Source of the DNA: Tatumella morbirosei
Lineage (GTDB): Bacteria > Pseudomonadota > Gammaproteobacteria > Enterobacterales > Enterobacteriaceae
Reading direction: 5' to 3'
NCBI RefSeq assembly: GCF_000757425.2
Contig: NZ_JPKR02000003.1
Location: 744,001-808,000, forward strand
Length of the DNA: 64,000 nucleotides
In this document: positions 9,323 through 18,613 of the stretch, in pieces
How the letters are laid out: the number at the start of each line of letters is the position of its first letter
Numbering within the stretch: position 1 is the stretch's first letter
Made by a program: the position numbers and the translations under genes
The notes under the pieces: model-generated
What the model was told of the DNA's origin: nothing
What the model saw: only the letters and a program-made list of their open reading frames with translations
Databases searched by the model: none

Positions 9323-10240
9323 TTAACTCACCAGCATCAGTTCATGTTCATTCACCAGAGTTTGTTGTGTCAGTGATAGCAGGCAATTTTTGACCGCCTG
9401 GGCCGAACCAGACAACGGCAGAGCAAAAGAGGTATTCAGCGATAAGGGCAGATGTAACGAGGGTGCAGTAATTTTTGCCATCCAGCCATTGATTGGCGCA
9501 GTTAAAGATTTCGCAGCAGATTCAGGCAGGACCGAAACACCCATGCCACTGGAAATTGCCGCTGAGAGGGTCGACAGAGATTCAATTTCACCAATGATAT
9601 GTGCACTTAACCGGCGCAAGGAAAATGCTTCATCAACCCGCTGCCGCACAGCACTATAATCACGCGGTAGATAAAGATTCATGCCGGCAACTTCACCCAG
9701 GTCAACCGTATGTCCCGGAGAATTCCCGGTGCCTACCAGATACAGTTCTTCTTTCATCAACGGCTGACAGTTCAGCCCGGTGACGGGTGTCCGGTCATAG
9801 AGCAATGCCATATCCAGCTGACCATTCAGCACTTTTTCATTCAGGGCATGGCCGCTGTTTTCGTTCAGATAAACCAGAATTTCCGGGTATGTCTCACGCA
9901 ACTTCTGCAACAATGGCATCACCAATGAAGAAGCCGCAGTCCCGGGAGCAAGACCGATAGAGACCTGACCGCTTAGGGTATGCCCGGCATTATTCACCGC
10001 CAGTTGAGCCTGTTCGCACTGACGCAAAATATTTCTGGCATGTGTATAGAGGACCTTACCAGCGTCTGTCGGAGTCACTCCACGCTTGGTGCGGATCAGC
10101 AACTGCTGGTCCATTTCACCTTCGAGTGTAGCGACCTGCTGGCTTAGTGCCGGTTGCGCAATATGCAGAACTTCTGCGGCCTGGGTAAGACTGCCGATAT
10201 CGACAATTTTCACAAAGTATTTCAGACGTCTTAGATTCAT
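9323..10240 (-). CDS. nac: LysR-family nitrogen assimilation regulator Nac
   Basis: 305 residues, close to E. coli/Klebsiella Nac over the full length. The N-terminus MNLRRLKYFVKIVDIGSLTQ carries the winged HTH, followed by AEVLHIAQPALSQQVATLEG and the effector domain with GLAPGTAASS and SSGMGVSVLPESAAKS. The end (LMLVS) also resembles E. coli Nac (LVS). Nac is made under nitrogen limitation from an NtrC/sigma-54 promoter and couples sigma-70 genes to nitrogen status. A sigma-54 promoter is visible upstream at 10456-10471. The gene stands alone between the adenine permease leader and a decayed island. Confidence 0.95.
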   Translation of the reverse strand: MNLRRLKYFVKIVDIGSLTQAAEVLHIAQPALSQQVATLEGEMDQQLLIRTKRGVTPTDAGKVLYTHARNILRQCEQAQLAVNNAGHTLSGQVSIGLAPGTAASSLVMPLLQKLRETYPEILVYLNENSGHALNEKVLNGQLDMALLYDRTPVTGLNCQPLMKEELYLVGTGNSPGHTVDLGEVAGMNLYLPRDYSAVRQRVDEAFSLRRLSAHIIGEIESLSTLSAAISSGMGVSVLPESAAKSLTAPINGWMAKITAPSLHLPLSLNTSFALPLSGSAQAVKNCLLSLTQQTLVNEHELMLVS

Positions 10241-10455
10241 TTTTCCCCCGTCACGAAATCCGGAAACTCAAAACAGGCAATGCCTTTGGATGGATATACC
10301 GGTAGTTGCAATAACCAGGCCAGAAATGAATAAAGCCTGCCAGCGAAGACAGGTCATAACAAAAACACTATGAAAAGAGGCTGTTCTGTTGTTTTTTTAA
10401 GCACAGGGTTATTTCAGTTCGATGACAGAGAACACTAAAAAACGCACCAGGCCAG

Positions 10456-10471
10456 TGCAAAATGTCAGCCA
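10456..10471 (-). promoter_or_regulatory. Sigma-54 promoter of nac, overlapped by an NtrC-like palindrome
   Basis: Leftward strand reads TGGCTGACATTTTGCA: GG and GC are separated by 10 nt, as the -24/-12 promoter requires. It lies about 215 nt upstream of the nac start. A perfect GCAC-N7-GTGC palindrome (10444-10458), the NtrC half-site arrangement, begins at the -12 GC and runs downstream. A site there would be expected to interfere with, not enhance, initiation. No second good NtrC site was found upstream. Confidence 0.75.
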
Positions 10472-10689
10472 TTAGTGCAGTTGTTTTTTTGCGTAACCGG
10501 TTTCCTGCGTAGCAGCTACCGTGTTAAATAAAACAATTTAGCCAATAATTTTGCAGAAATGTCACCCGTAGCTTGCCTATGGCTGAATACTCACATCACC
10601 GCGCGCCCGGCCACAAGTGCCCAGGCGTTCCCGGTCGCATGCGACCAGCGCTAACTGCGCCCCTCGGAGAGGCTTGGCAAGAACAACAT

Positions 10690-11160
10690 TTTTTTGAAAG
10701 GTTATTGGGATCGGTACTGACAACTGAGCGATTTAGTGTGCCTCCACCACCAACTTCAACAACAATGGTCAACTCCCCTACAATTGGTTAGCCGTGACAC
10801 CTCTTGCTCTCACTCAAGTTAATCGTGTCACTGGCCCCCGGGGCTCGTATGCGATCTAGTTTCTCGTCGCTGGAGGAAGTCGAGATGATGCTTGCTCCAG
10901 ATAATGCAGCAAACTGAATGGCAAAAGTAGATATTCCCTCGGTTCCCAAGGTAAGCACAGTCTGCACGCAGGTCAGTTGAGCCGGTCAGAAAAGTGCATT
11001 CCATGCCGTAGCTCCGTCGCAGGGAAAACAAGCGGCTTCCTGATAAGTGAGGTGCGAGGGAATATGTATTGCCAAGCTCTGTTCGCATACGACAAACTCT
11101 GCCAGCACACCATCTACCACAGCTCCTCTTGAAAGGGCAGGCTCAGCGGCTGTCATGGTG
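10690..11160 (-). pseudogene. Zinc/quinone alcohol dehydrogenase (MDR) remnant
   Basis: No intact frame, but leftward translation in shifting frames gives typical MDR stretches: DGVLAEFVV, HLTYQEAACFPCDGATAWNA, LTLGTEGISTFAIQFAALSG followed by ASIISTSSSDEKLDRIRA, then DTINLSES, and after a gap LTIVVEVGGGGTLNRSV. These match the catalytic-domain end and the Rossmann domain of the family. Several frameshifts and stops are present. It abuts the SDR remnant that follows, as though an internal deletion joined two oxidoreductase genes. Confidence 0.65.
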
Positions 11161-11164
11161 CCGG

Positions 11165-11470
11165 CAACCCAGCTTCCGGTTTAGCGGAAGAATAGCGGCA
11201 TTATTTATCAATACGTCCAGCTTTCCATGTGCAAGCTGAACTTCCTGGAAAACGCTGGATACACTGATATCATCGGTTATATCCAGTTGTAGTGTTAAGA
11301 TTTCAACACCTTTTAATTTTAATCCCCTTGCGAGCTATTTAACCTTATCTAAATTCCTGTATGAGATAATGACTTTATAGCCAGGTAGACCAATTTGTTG
11401 ATCCGTTTAAAAACCAAGACCACCGGCCAAGCCTACTCCAGTAACTAATGTTATTTTATTTTTAACTCGA
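11165..11470 (-). pseudogene. Short-chain dehydrogenase (SDR) N-terminal remnant
   Basis: Leftward reading gives KITLVTGVGLAGGLGF, then after a stop KVIISYRNLDKVK, and LTLQLDITDDISVSSVFQEV with GKLDVLINNAAI. These are the cofactor-binding TGxxxGxG region and the NNA(A/G) motif of classical SDRs. About 100 codons remain, with at least two stops, and the catalytic YxxxK half is missing. Confidence 0.65.
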
Positions 11471-11622
11471 TATTTTTAAATATTTCAATACTATGTTGCG
11501 TTTTTTGTACAACTATTATACTTACCCTTGTTGTCATCCTCTTTCGAGTATCTTTTCGCCAACATTGACTCGTAAACAGAGCGACAGAAACTGAGCAGTA
11601 TCTTTAGCCTTAACCTGAATCA

Positions 11623-12997
11623 CTACAATAAATGTAATTTCTGCACCGGAAGTTTTTTGTAACCTGCAATTAGCCAGATGACAGTGATAACTGAGGCGGA
11701 AAGAGACACCATTTTTAACCCTTCGGTCATGTTATTTACACCCGCAGAGCCTAACAGCAGGCCAAAGATTGCCACACCTGTAACCCCCCCCCATCTGCCT
11801 TGCGCAGTTGAACAGTGCAGAGGCTGAACCCGCCGATTTAGTAGTCGCCTGACCAAGAACAAGATTCGTCATCACCGGCATTGCAAATGACGTTCCGCTG
11901 CCGAGTAAGACCATTGGAATAAACAACTGTGTTGCTGTCGAGTCAGGAGAAACAAGCATTACCATACCAAACCCAACCAGACTGATAATGCTCCCGAGCA
12001 ACGAAAGACTTCTGACAGAAAGCCAGTTCACGAACCATTTTGAGCTGAAGTTAACCAGAGCGGTTACTGCCATCATGGGCATGAAGGCAAGACCTGTTTC
12101 CAGTGCAGATAGATGTAGTTTATTCTGGAAAAATATACTGAAGATAAACACTGCACCATAGAAAACCAGATTACAGAGAAAACCGACAACAACGGCAATG
12201 GTAATCAGTGGGTTTGCCAGAACTTCATGAGATATAACAGGATTATCTGCTTTGCTGTCAAGCTTTCTGTACGCGATCAACATCAGCAGCCCGGCAATGA
12301 GCGTCGTGATGATGACAGGACTTGCCCAGCCAAACTGACCTGCTTCAGTTAGCGTGAATGTGAGTAATGCAAGTCCGGAAGCAATCAGTAGCTGGCTCGA
12401 GTAGTTCATCTTTTTCGGAGAGACTTCTCCTGCGTTCGCCAGCCAGCAAATGATGGTAATACTAATCAACCCCAGTGGAAAGTTGATTAAAAAGATACTT
12501 TTCCATCCAAGGTATTTGATGAGAGCTCCGCCAAGGACAGGCCCGGCAACAAGTGCAAGAGCGCCGGATGATGCCCACATGGCAATCGCAGACGTTCGTT
12601 GTTTAGGATCGGAAAAATACTGACGCAGTAACGTCAGGGAGCTTGGCAACAGCAATGCTGCACCGATGCCCTGTACTGCACGCATAATATCCAACCAGTA
12701 AATTGAAGGTGCCATAGCACAAAAGACAGAGGCGAAGATGAATATGATGACCCCTGAGATAAAGGTCTTTTTGGAGCCAAGCTTATCCACTATCGTGCCC
12801 GAACTGAGCATTAGCGCAGCAAACACGAGTGCATAAGCATTAATGACCCATTCAAGATCAGAGACAGTGGCGTTGTATGCTTCTTTAAGTGAATGCAAAC
12901 CCACATTCACAATGCTGACATCGAGCTGTACAAGGATAATCCCGAGGCAAGAAGCAAACGTAAATAGCCGATTCTGGTTTTTTATAGTACTAGTCAT
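11623..12997 (-). pseudogene. MFS drug exporter (DHA2/EmrB-QacA type), frameshifted at a nine-G run
   Basis: The N-terminal 400 or so residues are open from the ATG at 12997 and show the family motifs LDVSIVNVGLHSL, the loop IVDKLGSKKTF and GPVLGGALI. At 11784-11792 there is a run of nine C (nine G on the coding strand). With eight, the frame would read ARQMGGVTGVAIFGLLLGSA, the normal exporter sequence, and continue to 11623 for about 455 residues. So a single +1 insertion in a homopolymer breaks the gene. It could be true decay, slippage-based switching, or a sequencing error. It lies between oxidoreductase remnants and an araC gene. Confidence 0.75.
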
Positions 12998-13197
12998 AGA
13001 GAACCCAATTCATAGTGTTACCCATCTGAATCATGAGCAGAAATATCATAAAGTTCCTCCAGATAATGCAGCTGCACTGCTTAATCCGGAGATAGGCATT
13101 GTATCGCCGGTATAAGAGTATCTCTATGACATGAGATTTTTAATAAGTGATAGTCTCTTTTACTTTATTGTAAGTATCAAAGTAGGAATGGGGTGTT
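12998..13197. other. Intergenic region upstream of the MFS gene
   Basis: 200 bp, presumably with the exporter promoter. No clear regulatory motif seen. Confidence 0.4.
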
Positions 13198-14148
13198 TTA
13201 CTGAATATTAAATCGGTAAGGTCCAAGCGGATAAACCGGACCTTCATGGTATTGCATTCTGTGAGCCTTAGGTGATACCCCGTATACGCGTTTGAATACC
13301 GTGCTGAATGTGCTTTCCGCTGCATATCCTAATCTGAATGCTATTTGTTTAACCGGCTCGCTGCTAAGTCTCAGAGCCCTACTAGCAATTTGCATGCGCC
13401 AGTGAGTCAGATAACTCAGCGGTGTTGTCCCTGTTGATTCATTGAATTTGCGAGCAAAGTTTGCACGTGACATACCTGCAATTCCGGCAAGCTCAGTTAA
13501 CTGCCAGTTTTTCTCTGGTCTCGTATGTATTGCCGCTAACGCACTAAGTATCCTTGGATCCCGTAGTGCGCCCATCCAGCCCTTAAGAGCAGATTCCTCG
13601 GATAATATCCAGCTTCGTATCCCTTCAATCATGACAAGTTGTATGAGATGGTTACCAGCCAGAGAAGCCCCCGGGCGTAATGACATATTCTCTTCGTGAA
13701 GTCGCTCCATTAACCAACTGAGGGTTGATGAGGCATCAGAGCCGGTTTTAATCGGTATGACAGTTGGTAATACATTGAGTAATTGGCCTGCGGCGGCCTG
13801 ATCAACATCCATTTTCCCAGCCAGAATGATACTTTCACTACCGCCATAATCAGCAATACCATTATGCATCTGGTAGGGGACCTGCTCTGAATGAACCGAT
13901 ATCAATGTTGGATCAGAAGCCATTATAAACGGTGTAAAGCGAGTTAATATTACAGCATCACCAGGGAATAGTTCCGTCCAGACATCTTCTTCTTCAAGCC
14001 GGAACCAAAGGTGCCCCTTTCGCAGGGCAATAAATTTCATTCCGTAAAACCCCGGATAACGCATTGACCAATACGCTCCCGCTGTTTGCCCACTTGTAAT
14101 ATAACTCCGAGCCGATAGTAGCTGTAAAACGTCCGATAAAGGATCCAT
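13198..14148 (-). CDS. AraC-family transcriptional regulator
   Basis: 316 residues. The N-terminal half is a cupin-like ligand domain of the AraC_binding_2/cupin_6 type (LRKGHLWFRLEEEDVW, FPGDAVILT). The C-terminal about 100 residues hold two HTH motifs, WQLTELAGIAGMSRANFAR and VKQIAFRLGYAAESTFSTVF, followed by FKRVYGVSPKAHR. Regulators of this type often lie beside oxidoreductase genes, and here an aldo-keto reductase gene is divergent 190 bp away. It is the only gene of the 10.7-15.7 kb island that looks whole, so its target may already be lost. Confidence 0.88.
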   Translation of the reverse strand: MDPLSDVLQLLSARSYITSGQTAGAYWSMRYPGFYGMKFIALRKGHLWFRLEEEDVWTELFPGDAVILTRFTPFIMASDPTLISVHSEQVPYQMHNGIADYGGSESIILAGKMDVDQAAAGQLLNVLPTVIPIKTGSDASSTLSWLMERLHEENMSLRPGASLAGNHLIQLVMIEGIRSWILSEESALKGWMGALRDPRILSALAAIHTRPEKNWQLTELAGIAGMSRANFARKFNESTGTTPLSYLTHWRMQIASRALRLSSEPVKQIAFRLGYAAESTFSTVFKRVYGVSPKAHRMQYHEGPVYPLGPYRFNIQ

Positions 14149-14340
14149 TTTAGACTCTCACATAAGTAAAGGCGACTTTGCGTTATTAATAAACTAAATG
14201 ACCACCAGTCAAATAGCAAAACAAGGGCGAGGTTTTATTCCGCAGGTCGTATTTCATACACATGTATACACTCTATTGGGGTACTCACACACAAATGAAA
14301 GGTCTGTAGCTGTGGTTAACTGCCTGATAAGGAGACGTAT

Positions 14341-15179
<839 letters not shown>

Positions 15180-15187
<8 letters not shown>

Positions 15188-15640
15188 ATCTGCTTTGTAA
15201 GACGGCCTGGCTCAGGCAGTCTGCACCTCAACTGTGACCCAGAAGGTAATTCAATTATTTCTTTCAAACCCGCTTTAAACGCTGTCGCCTGCAGTGTAGC
15301 CCTGATGAGTGTCAGCCTGCAACCATCAGTGCCAGTGCTGCCAACGAAACAAAAAGTCCGATTCAGCTCTCTGATATCCATACCTCGAGCAAATACGCGC
15401 GTGCTGTAAAGGTTGCCAGAGAAAGTTTCAATCCTGCCAGACACAGCTCTGTGGCTAGTAACTCATGGTACACAGCTGACGCCTCCATTTTGATGTGAGC
15501 ATCACTTAAAGCACAATTATAATGCTCAAGCCATTCAGTGATGATGTGTACTGCCTTGAAATCGCTTTTGGTCTTTTTTGTCTATAACCAACCAGCCACG
15601 GACACCTTCACGCATCAGGTAGATATCGAGTGTTTTTTTC
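15180..15640 (-). mobile_element. IS110-family transposase remnant
   Basis: Leftward reading with stops and shifts yields DFKAVHIITEWLEHYN, then DAHIKMEASAVYHELLATEL and further on VFARGMDIR. These recall the N-terminal RuvC-like domain of IS110/IS1111 transposases (MEATGVYHE-like and VREFARGMGIR-like segments). No terminal repeats or complete frame were found, so only a scar remains. Confidence 0.45.
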
Positions 15641-16255
15641 TTACATCTATCCCTGGTTGGTAAACTCCCGCATCTCCTTTCACATAACCATCACGCAGGT
15701 CGCCTTGTTCATTCAGAGTCGAGCTCTTGGTAACCATTCAAGATTATTGCTGGCGTGAAAGGTTAAGCGAAGGGCCATAAGCTGCTAAGCAAGGTTTACC
15801 TTCGAAAGGGGGACTGGCTCACTTCGCTTCATATGGTAGTAGCTAACCAGCATGTGCCGATTACATACAAGAGGTACATAAAATGGTTAAAAATCATTTT
15901 CGTAAGTTTGGCCAACTTTATGCGGAGCAACCCGAATTCCGCTGTTCAACACAGCAAGCCAGTGACTTCGCCTCAATCTGTTCCGGTGTAGACTGTGGCA
16001 GGACTCGTTTCTCATCAACACTCAGCTGAGAGTCCGCCCATAACTTATGACCGGCCTGAGTCACTGGCTACCTCACCTGGTGCCATGGCACCGGAACTCC
16101 TGAACTATCAGTAGTTTTACGACACGACAACGGGCGATCATTACCCGTCACCCTGCGCAGGTGTATCTTTTATCAGCAATCAGTTCGCAGAAAGGTAAAA
16201 CTGTTTTGACAACCTGAAGCTACCTCGTTACTATGCGCCCCGTCTTCACGACAAT
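15641..16255. other. Gene-poor stretch upstream of tRNA-Asn
   Basis: About 600 bp. A rightward frame near 15850-16020 is open for about 55 codons and looks protein-like (HKMVKNHFRKFGQLYAEQPE) but I recognise no family, and it has no good start. The end next to the tRNA should hold its promoter. Confidence 0.35.
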
Positions 16256-16331
16256 TCCTCTGTAGTTCAGTCGGTAGAACGGCGGACTGTTAATCCGTAT
16301 GTCACTGGTTCGAGTCCAGTCAGAGGAGCCA
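16256..16331 (+). tRNA. tRNA-Asn (anticodon GTT)
   Basis: 76 nt, starting TCCTCTG and ending CAGAGGAGCCA with encoded CCA. It has GTAGTTCAGTCGGTAGAAC for the D arm, ACTGTTAATCC around the anticodon and GGTTCGAGTCC for the T arm. It appears identical to E. coli tRNA-Asn. Asn tRNA genes are frequent integration sites for islands in Enterobacterales. Here decayed mobile DNA lies on the 5' side and accessory genes start right after the 3' side. No integrase gene is seen. Confidence 0.97.
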
Positions 16332-16339
16332 GATTAAAG

Positions 16340-16370
16340 AAACCAGATGTCTACGGGCGTCTGGTTTTTT
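16340..16370 (+). terminator. Intrinsic terminator of tRNA-Asn
   Basis: Stem AAACCAGA / TCTGGTTT around a 12-nt loop, followed by TTT, 9 nt after the tRNA. Confidence 0.8.
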
Positions 16371-16523
16371 GCTTTTTATCCATGATTCATTCTCTCCCTC
16401 TAACTGCAATCATCGGCTAAAAATCCCCGAAGCCGTTTCTGTGATTAACAATTATCACTTTAGCTGGTCCGGTTGTCCTGTTACCTGCACGGTGAGGAAA
16501 CCTTCATGCAGGTTCCCGGGAAC
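16371..16523. other. Short intergenic region
   Basis: About 150 bp between the tRNA terminator and the end of the antitoxin gene. Nothing recognisable. Confidence 0.3.
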
Positions 16524-16826
16524 TCACAATTCAAATCCATAGTGAGATCCATCCGGCAATTCGACATCAAGACGGAGTTTGCCGCCGGTTGCTTCAACGT
16601 AGCGCTTAAGCGTCGAAAGCTTCAGGTCGCGCCCTGGTTTCTCCATGACTGCAACGGTGGGTTGCCTGATACCCAGCGCCTGCGCCATTTCCACCTGCGT
16701 TTTCTGTACTTTCTCACGTAATTCGGCAAGGTGGATATTGAGCAGAATGTCATTTGCCATTACCTGAGCACGGGCCACCACTTCAGGTTTTTCATCTGCG
16801 ATAAGCTGTTCCAGCGTTCTCACCAT
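16524..16826 (-). CDS. HigA-like XRE antitoxin
   Basis: 100 residues from the ATG at 16826; a TTG one codon earlier is possible. A central XRE helix-turn-helix is visible (TQVEMAQALGIRQPTVAVME, then LSTLKRYVEATGGKL), the layout of HigA antitoxins that follow HigB toxins. It would bind the toxin and repress the operon. The gene starts 4 nt after the toxin stop, in the toxin-first order typical of higBA. Confidence 0.85.
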   Translation of the reverse strand: MVRTLEQLIADEKPEVVARAQVMANDILLNIHLAELREKVQKTQVEMAQALGIRQPTVAVMEKPGRDLKLSTLKRYVEATGGKLRLDVELPDGSHYGFEL

Positions 16827-16830
16827 CAAA

Positions 16831-17184
16831 TTATTCCTCTTGTTTTAATCTCTTAAGCCAGTGAGTGAATTCCCGGTCAGCTACAGGGAGCATTTCAACA
16901 TAAAAACGCTTTTCATTACCGACCTTAGTTCCTGCGCAAAGTACAATGCCGTTACGGGCCGGATCAAAAGCGTAAAATGCACGTATGGGATCCCCGCAAC
17001 GTTGAATACGCAACTCTTTCATATTGTGGTAACGGGAGCCTCTCACCGTATCGGCATAAGGCCTGGCTAAGCCAGGTCCCTTTTCCCGCAAAACTAACAA
17101 CATGGCAAGCACACAGGTCCGGTCGCTATCACTGAGTGAACACAACCAGTCGTCGAACCTATCCGTTGTTATAATCGTCCACAC
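16831..17184 (-). CDS. HigB/RelE-like toxin (phage Gp49-like)
   Basis: 117 residues from a GTG at 17184 preceded by a strong AGGAGG 4 nt away. The protein fits the phage-derived Gp49-like/HigB family of ribosome-dependent mRNA interferases: GPGLARPYADTVRGSRYHNMKELR is broken here only by my reading length, and IRAFYAFDPARNGIVLCAG with the closing KR-FY-EML follow in the right order. The basic residues R and K around GSRYHNMKEL are those typically important for RNA cleavage. It forms a bicistron with the downstream antitoxin. Confidence 0.82.
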   Translation of the reverse strand: MWTIITTDRFDDWLCSLSDSDRTCVLAMLLVLREKGPGLARPYADTVRGSRYHNMKELRIQRCGDPIRAFYAFDPARNGIVLCAGTKVGNEKRFYVEMLPVADREFTHWLKRLKQEE

Positions 17185-17198
17185 AAAACCTCCTGAGC

Positions 17199-17228
17199 AA
17201 TATAGATCTATTGCTATATAGATGTAAA
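17199..17228 (-). promoter_or_regulatory. AT-rich palindromic region upstream of the toxin-antitoxin operon
   Basis: Contains the perfect palindrome ATAGATCTAT (17202-17211) and a related copy ATATAGAT just next to it. Such repeats are typical operators for HigA-type antitoxins. A TTTACA and a TATATT 18 bp apart also occur, but that start would leave almost no leader, so the exact promoter is unresolved. Confidence 0.4.
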
Positions 17229-17680
17229 GCTATGAGCGGAGAATAAAATGATGGAGTGAAAGATTCAGTCGTCGTTACTGCAAAGCTGGAGGTATATTCC
17301 GGTATTTTATTGTGCGACATGCGCGGCATTCAACGTTATATGACTTGTCCCGTAATAGCTGTGGTTTGGATACAGCAGGACGAATCTCCTCCGGTGATCG
17401 TACACGTGGCTAGCCACTGCACGGCCAGATGTAATCAGGAGACTGCTCAGAAGTAGAGTGCGCGTAAAGAACCGGTAAAAATAGCTCTTAAAAAACGGGA
17501 TAGTTCATTTTAAACTGAGATAAGAGCCCTGGGTCTGTATTCGAGCTGACTTAGCCAGCGTGACTCCCGACACCTCACAGGAAAATATATAACCATATGA
17601 ATTTAATGATATTACTTCCTTTCTATAACATCACCATGCATATTTGACGCTCCGGGATATTATTAAAACTATGACTCTGA
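17229..17680. other. Gene-free stretch between toxin-antitoxin and lysR genes
   Basis: About 450 bp. No convincing coding frame; a 66-codon open frame inside it has no family resemblance. The last 100 bp are AT-rich and probably carry the lysR promoter. Confidence 0.35.
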
Positions 17681-18613
17681 ATGAGTAAAAATATGAAGCC
17701 GACAATCAATCAGTTAATCAGCTTTTGTACCGTGGCTGAAACCGGCAATATTTCCAGGGCAGCTGACAGGCTAAGCATTTCCCAGCCCCCACTGAGCCGA
17801 CAAATAGCCCAACTTGAGTCGACGTTAGGGGCAAAGTTATTCAGCAGAAGCGCCAATGGGGTCAGCCTGACTACTGCCGGAGAACAGTTCCTGAGTGATT
17901 CTCACGCTATCCTGGGGCTGCTGGAGCAGGCATGTAACAACATACGCGCTCTTGACTCTGGTCAGAAAGGTTTTATCAGGTTAGGTGCAACTATGTACGC
18001 AAGCTATAGCGTCCTTCCGCATGTCACCATGCAGCACCGAAAAAGATATCCGGAGATCAGCCTGCAGTTTCAGGAGATGATCCCGGCAGATCTAAAGGCG
18101 GCCTTGTTAGATGGCAGACTGGATGCGGCAATCAGCTTCTCAGAACCCGCCAATCCGGAAATCAATTCCATGGTGCTATTGCGTGAACCGTTAATTGCGG
18201 CACTTCCGGCAGGCCATCCGTTGGCGAAAGCCAGTCATTTCAGCCTCGAATTATTAAGTGATGAGCCCTTTATTACCGTTCCACGTCAGAGTGCACCCGT
18301 ACTCTATGATTCCATTCTGGAGCAATGCCTGAAGGCGGGGTTTAGCCCTCATATAGGACTGGAAGTGACGGTACAACAGACTGTGATGAATTTTGTCGCC
18401 CACGGTGCCGGGGTAGCACTGATCCCGGCAAGCATGGAAAACGGCCAGCTCAGAGGTGTAGTCTACAAATCCCTGGAAAATGCTAATCAGATTGAAAATG
18501 TGATGATGTGGTCAGCGAAGAATAAAAACCCGTCATTACGACATTTTCTGAATCTGTGCCGCAACATTAAACAGAATCCGGATGCAGCACAGAGTCCGGA
18601 GAGTAGTCGTTAA
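17681..18613 (+). CDS. LysR-family transcriptional regulator
   Basis: 310 residues. The N-terminal winged HTH is clear (TINQLISFCTVAETGNISRA, then RLSISQPPLSRQIAQLES), followed by a periplasmic-binding-like effector domain (MIPADLKAALLDGRLDAAIS, FVAHGAGVALIPASM). It ends tail to tail with a ThDP decarboxylase gene, overlapping its stop by 4 bp, so it is not in the usual divergent arrangement. It most likely controls the adjacent decarboxylase/permease region, but that is inference. A second ATG at 17693 could be the true start. Confidence 0.9.
   Translation: MSKNMKPTINQLISFCTVAETGNISRAADRLSISQPPLSRQIAQLESTLGAKLFSRSANGVSLTTAGEQFLSDSHAILGLLEQACNNIRALDSGQKGFIRLGATMYASYSVLPHVTMQHRKRYPEISLQFQEMIPADLKAALLDGRLDAAISFSEPANPEINSMVLLREPLIAALPAGHPLAKASHFSLELLSDEPFITVPRQSAPVLYDSILEQCLKAGFSPHIGLEVTVQQTVMNFVAHGAGVALIPASMENGQLRGVVYKSLENANQIENVMMWSAKNKNPSLRHFLNLCRNIKQNPDAAQSPESSR

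Noticed and set aside
16256..16331. Attachment-site repeats flanking an integrated island
   Set aside because: I looked for a second copy of the tRNA-Asn 3' end in the window and saw none, and no integrase gene is present, so island borders are not claimed.
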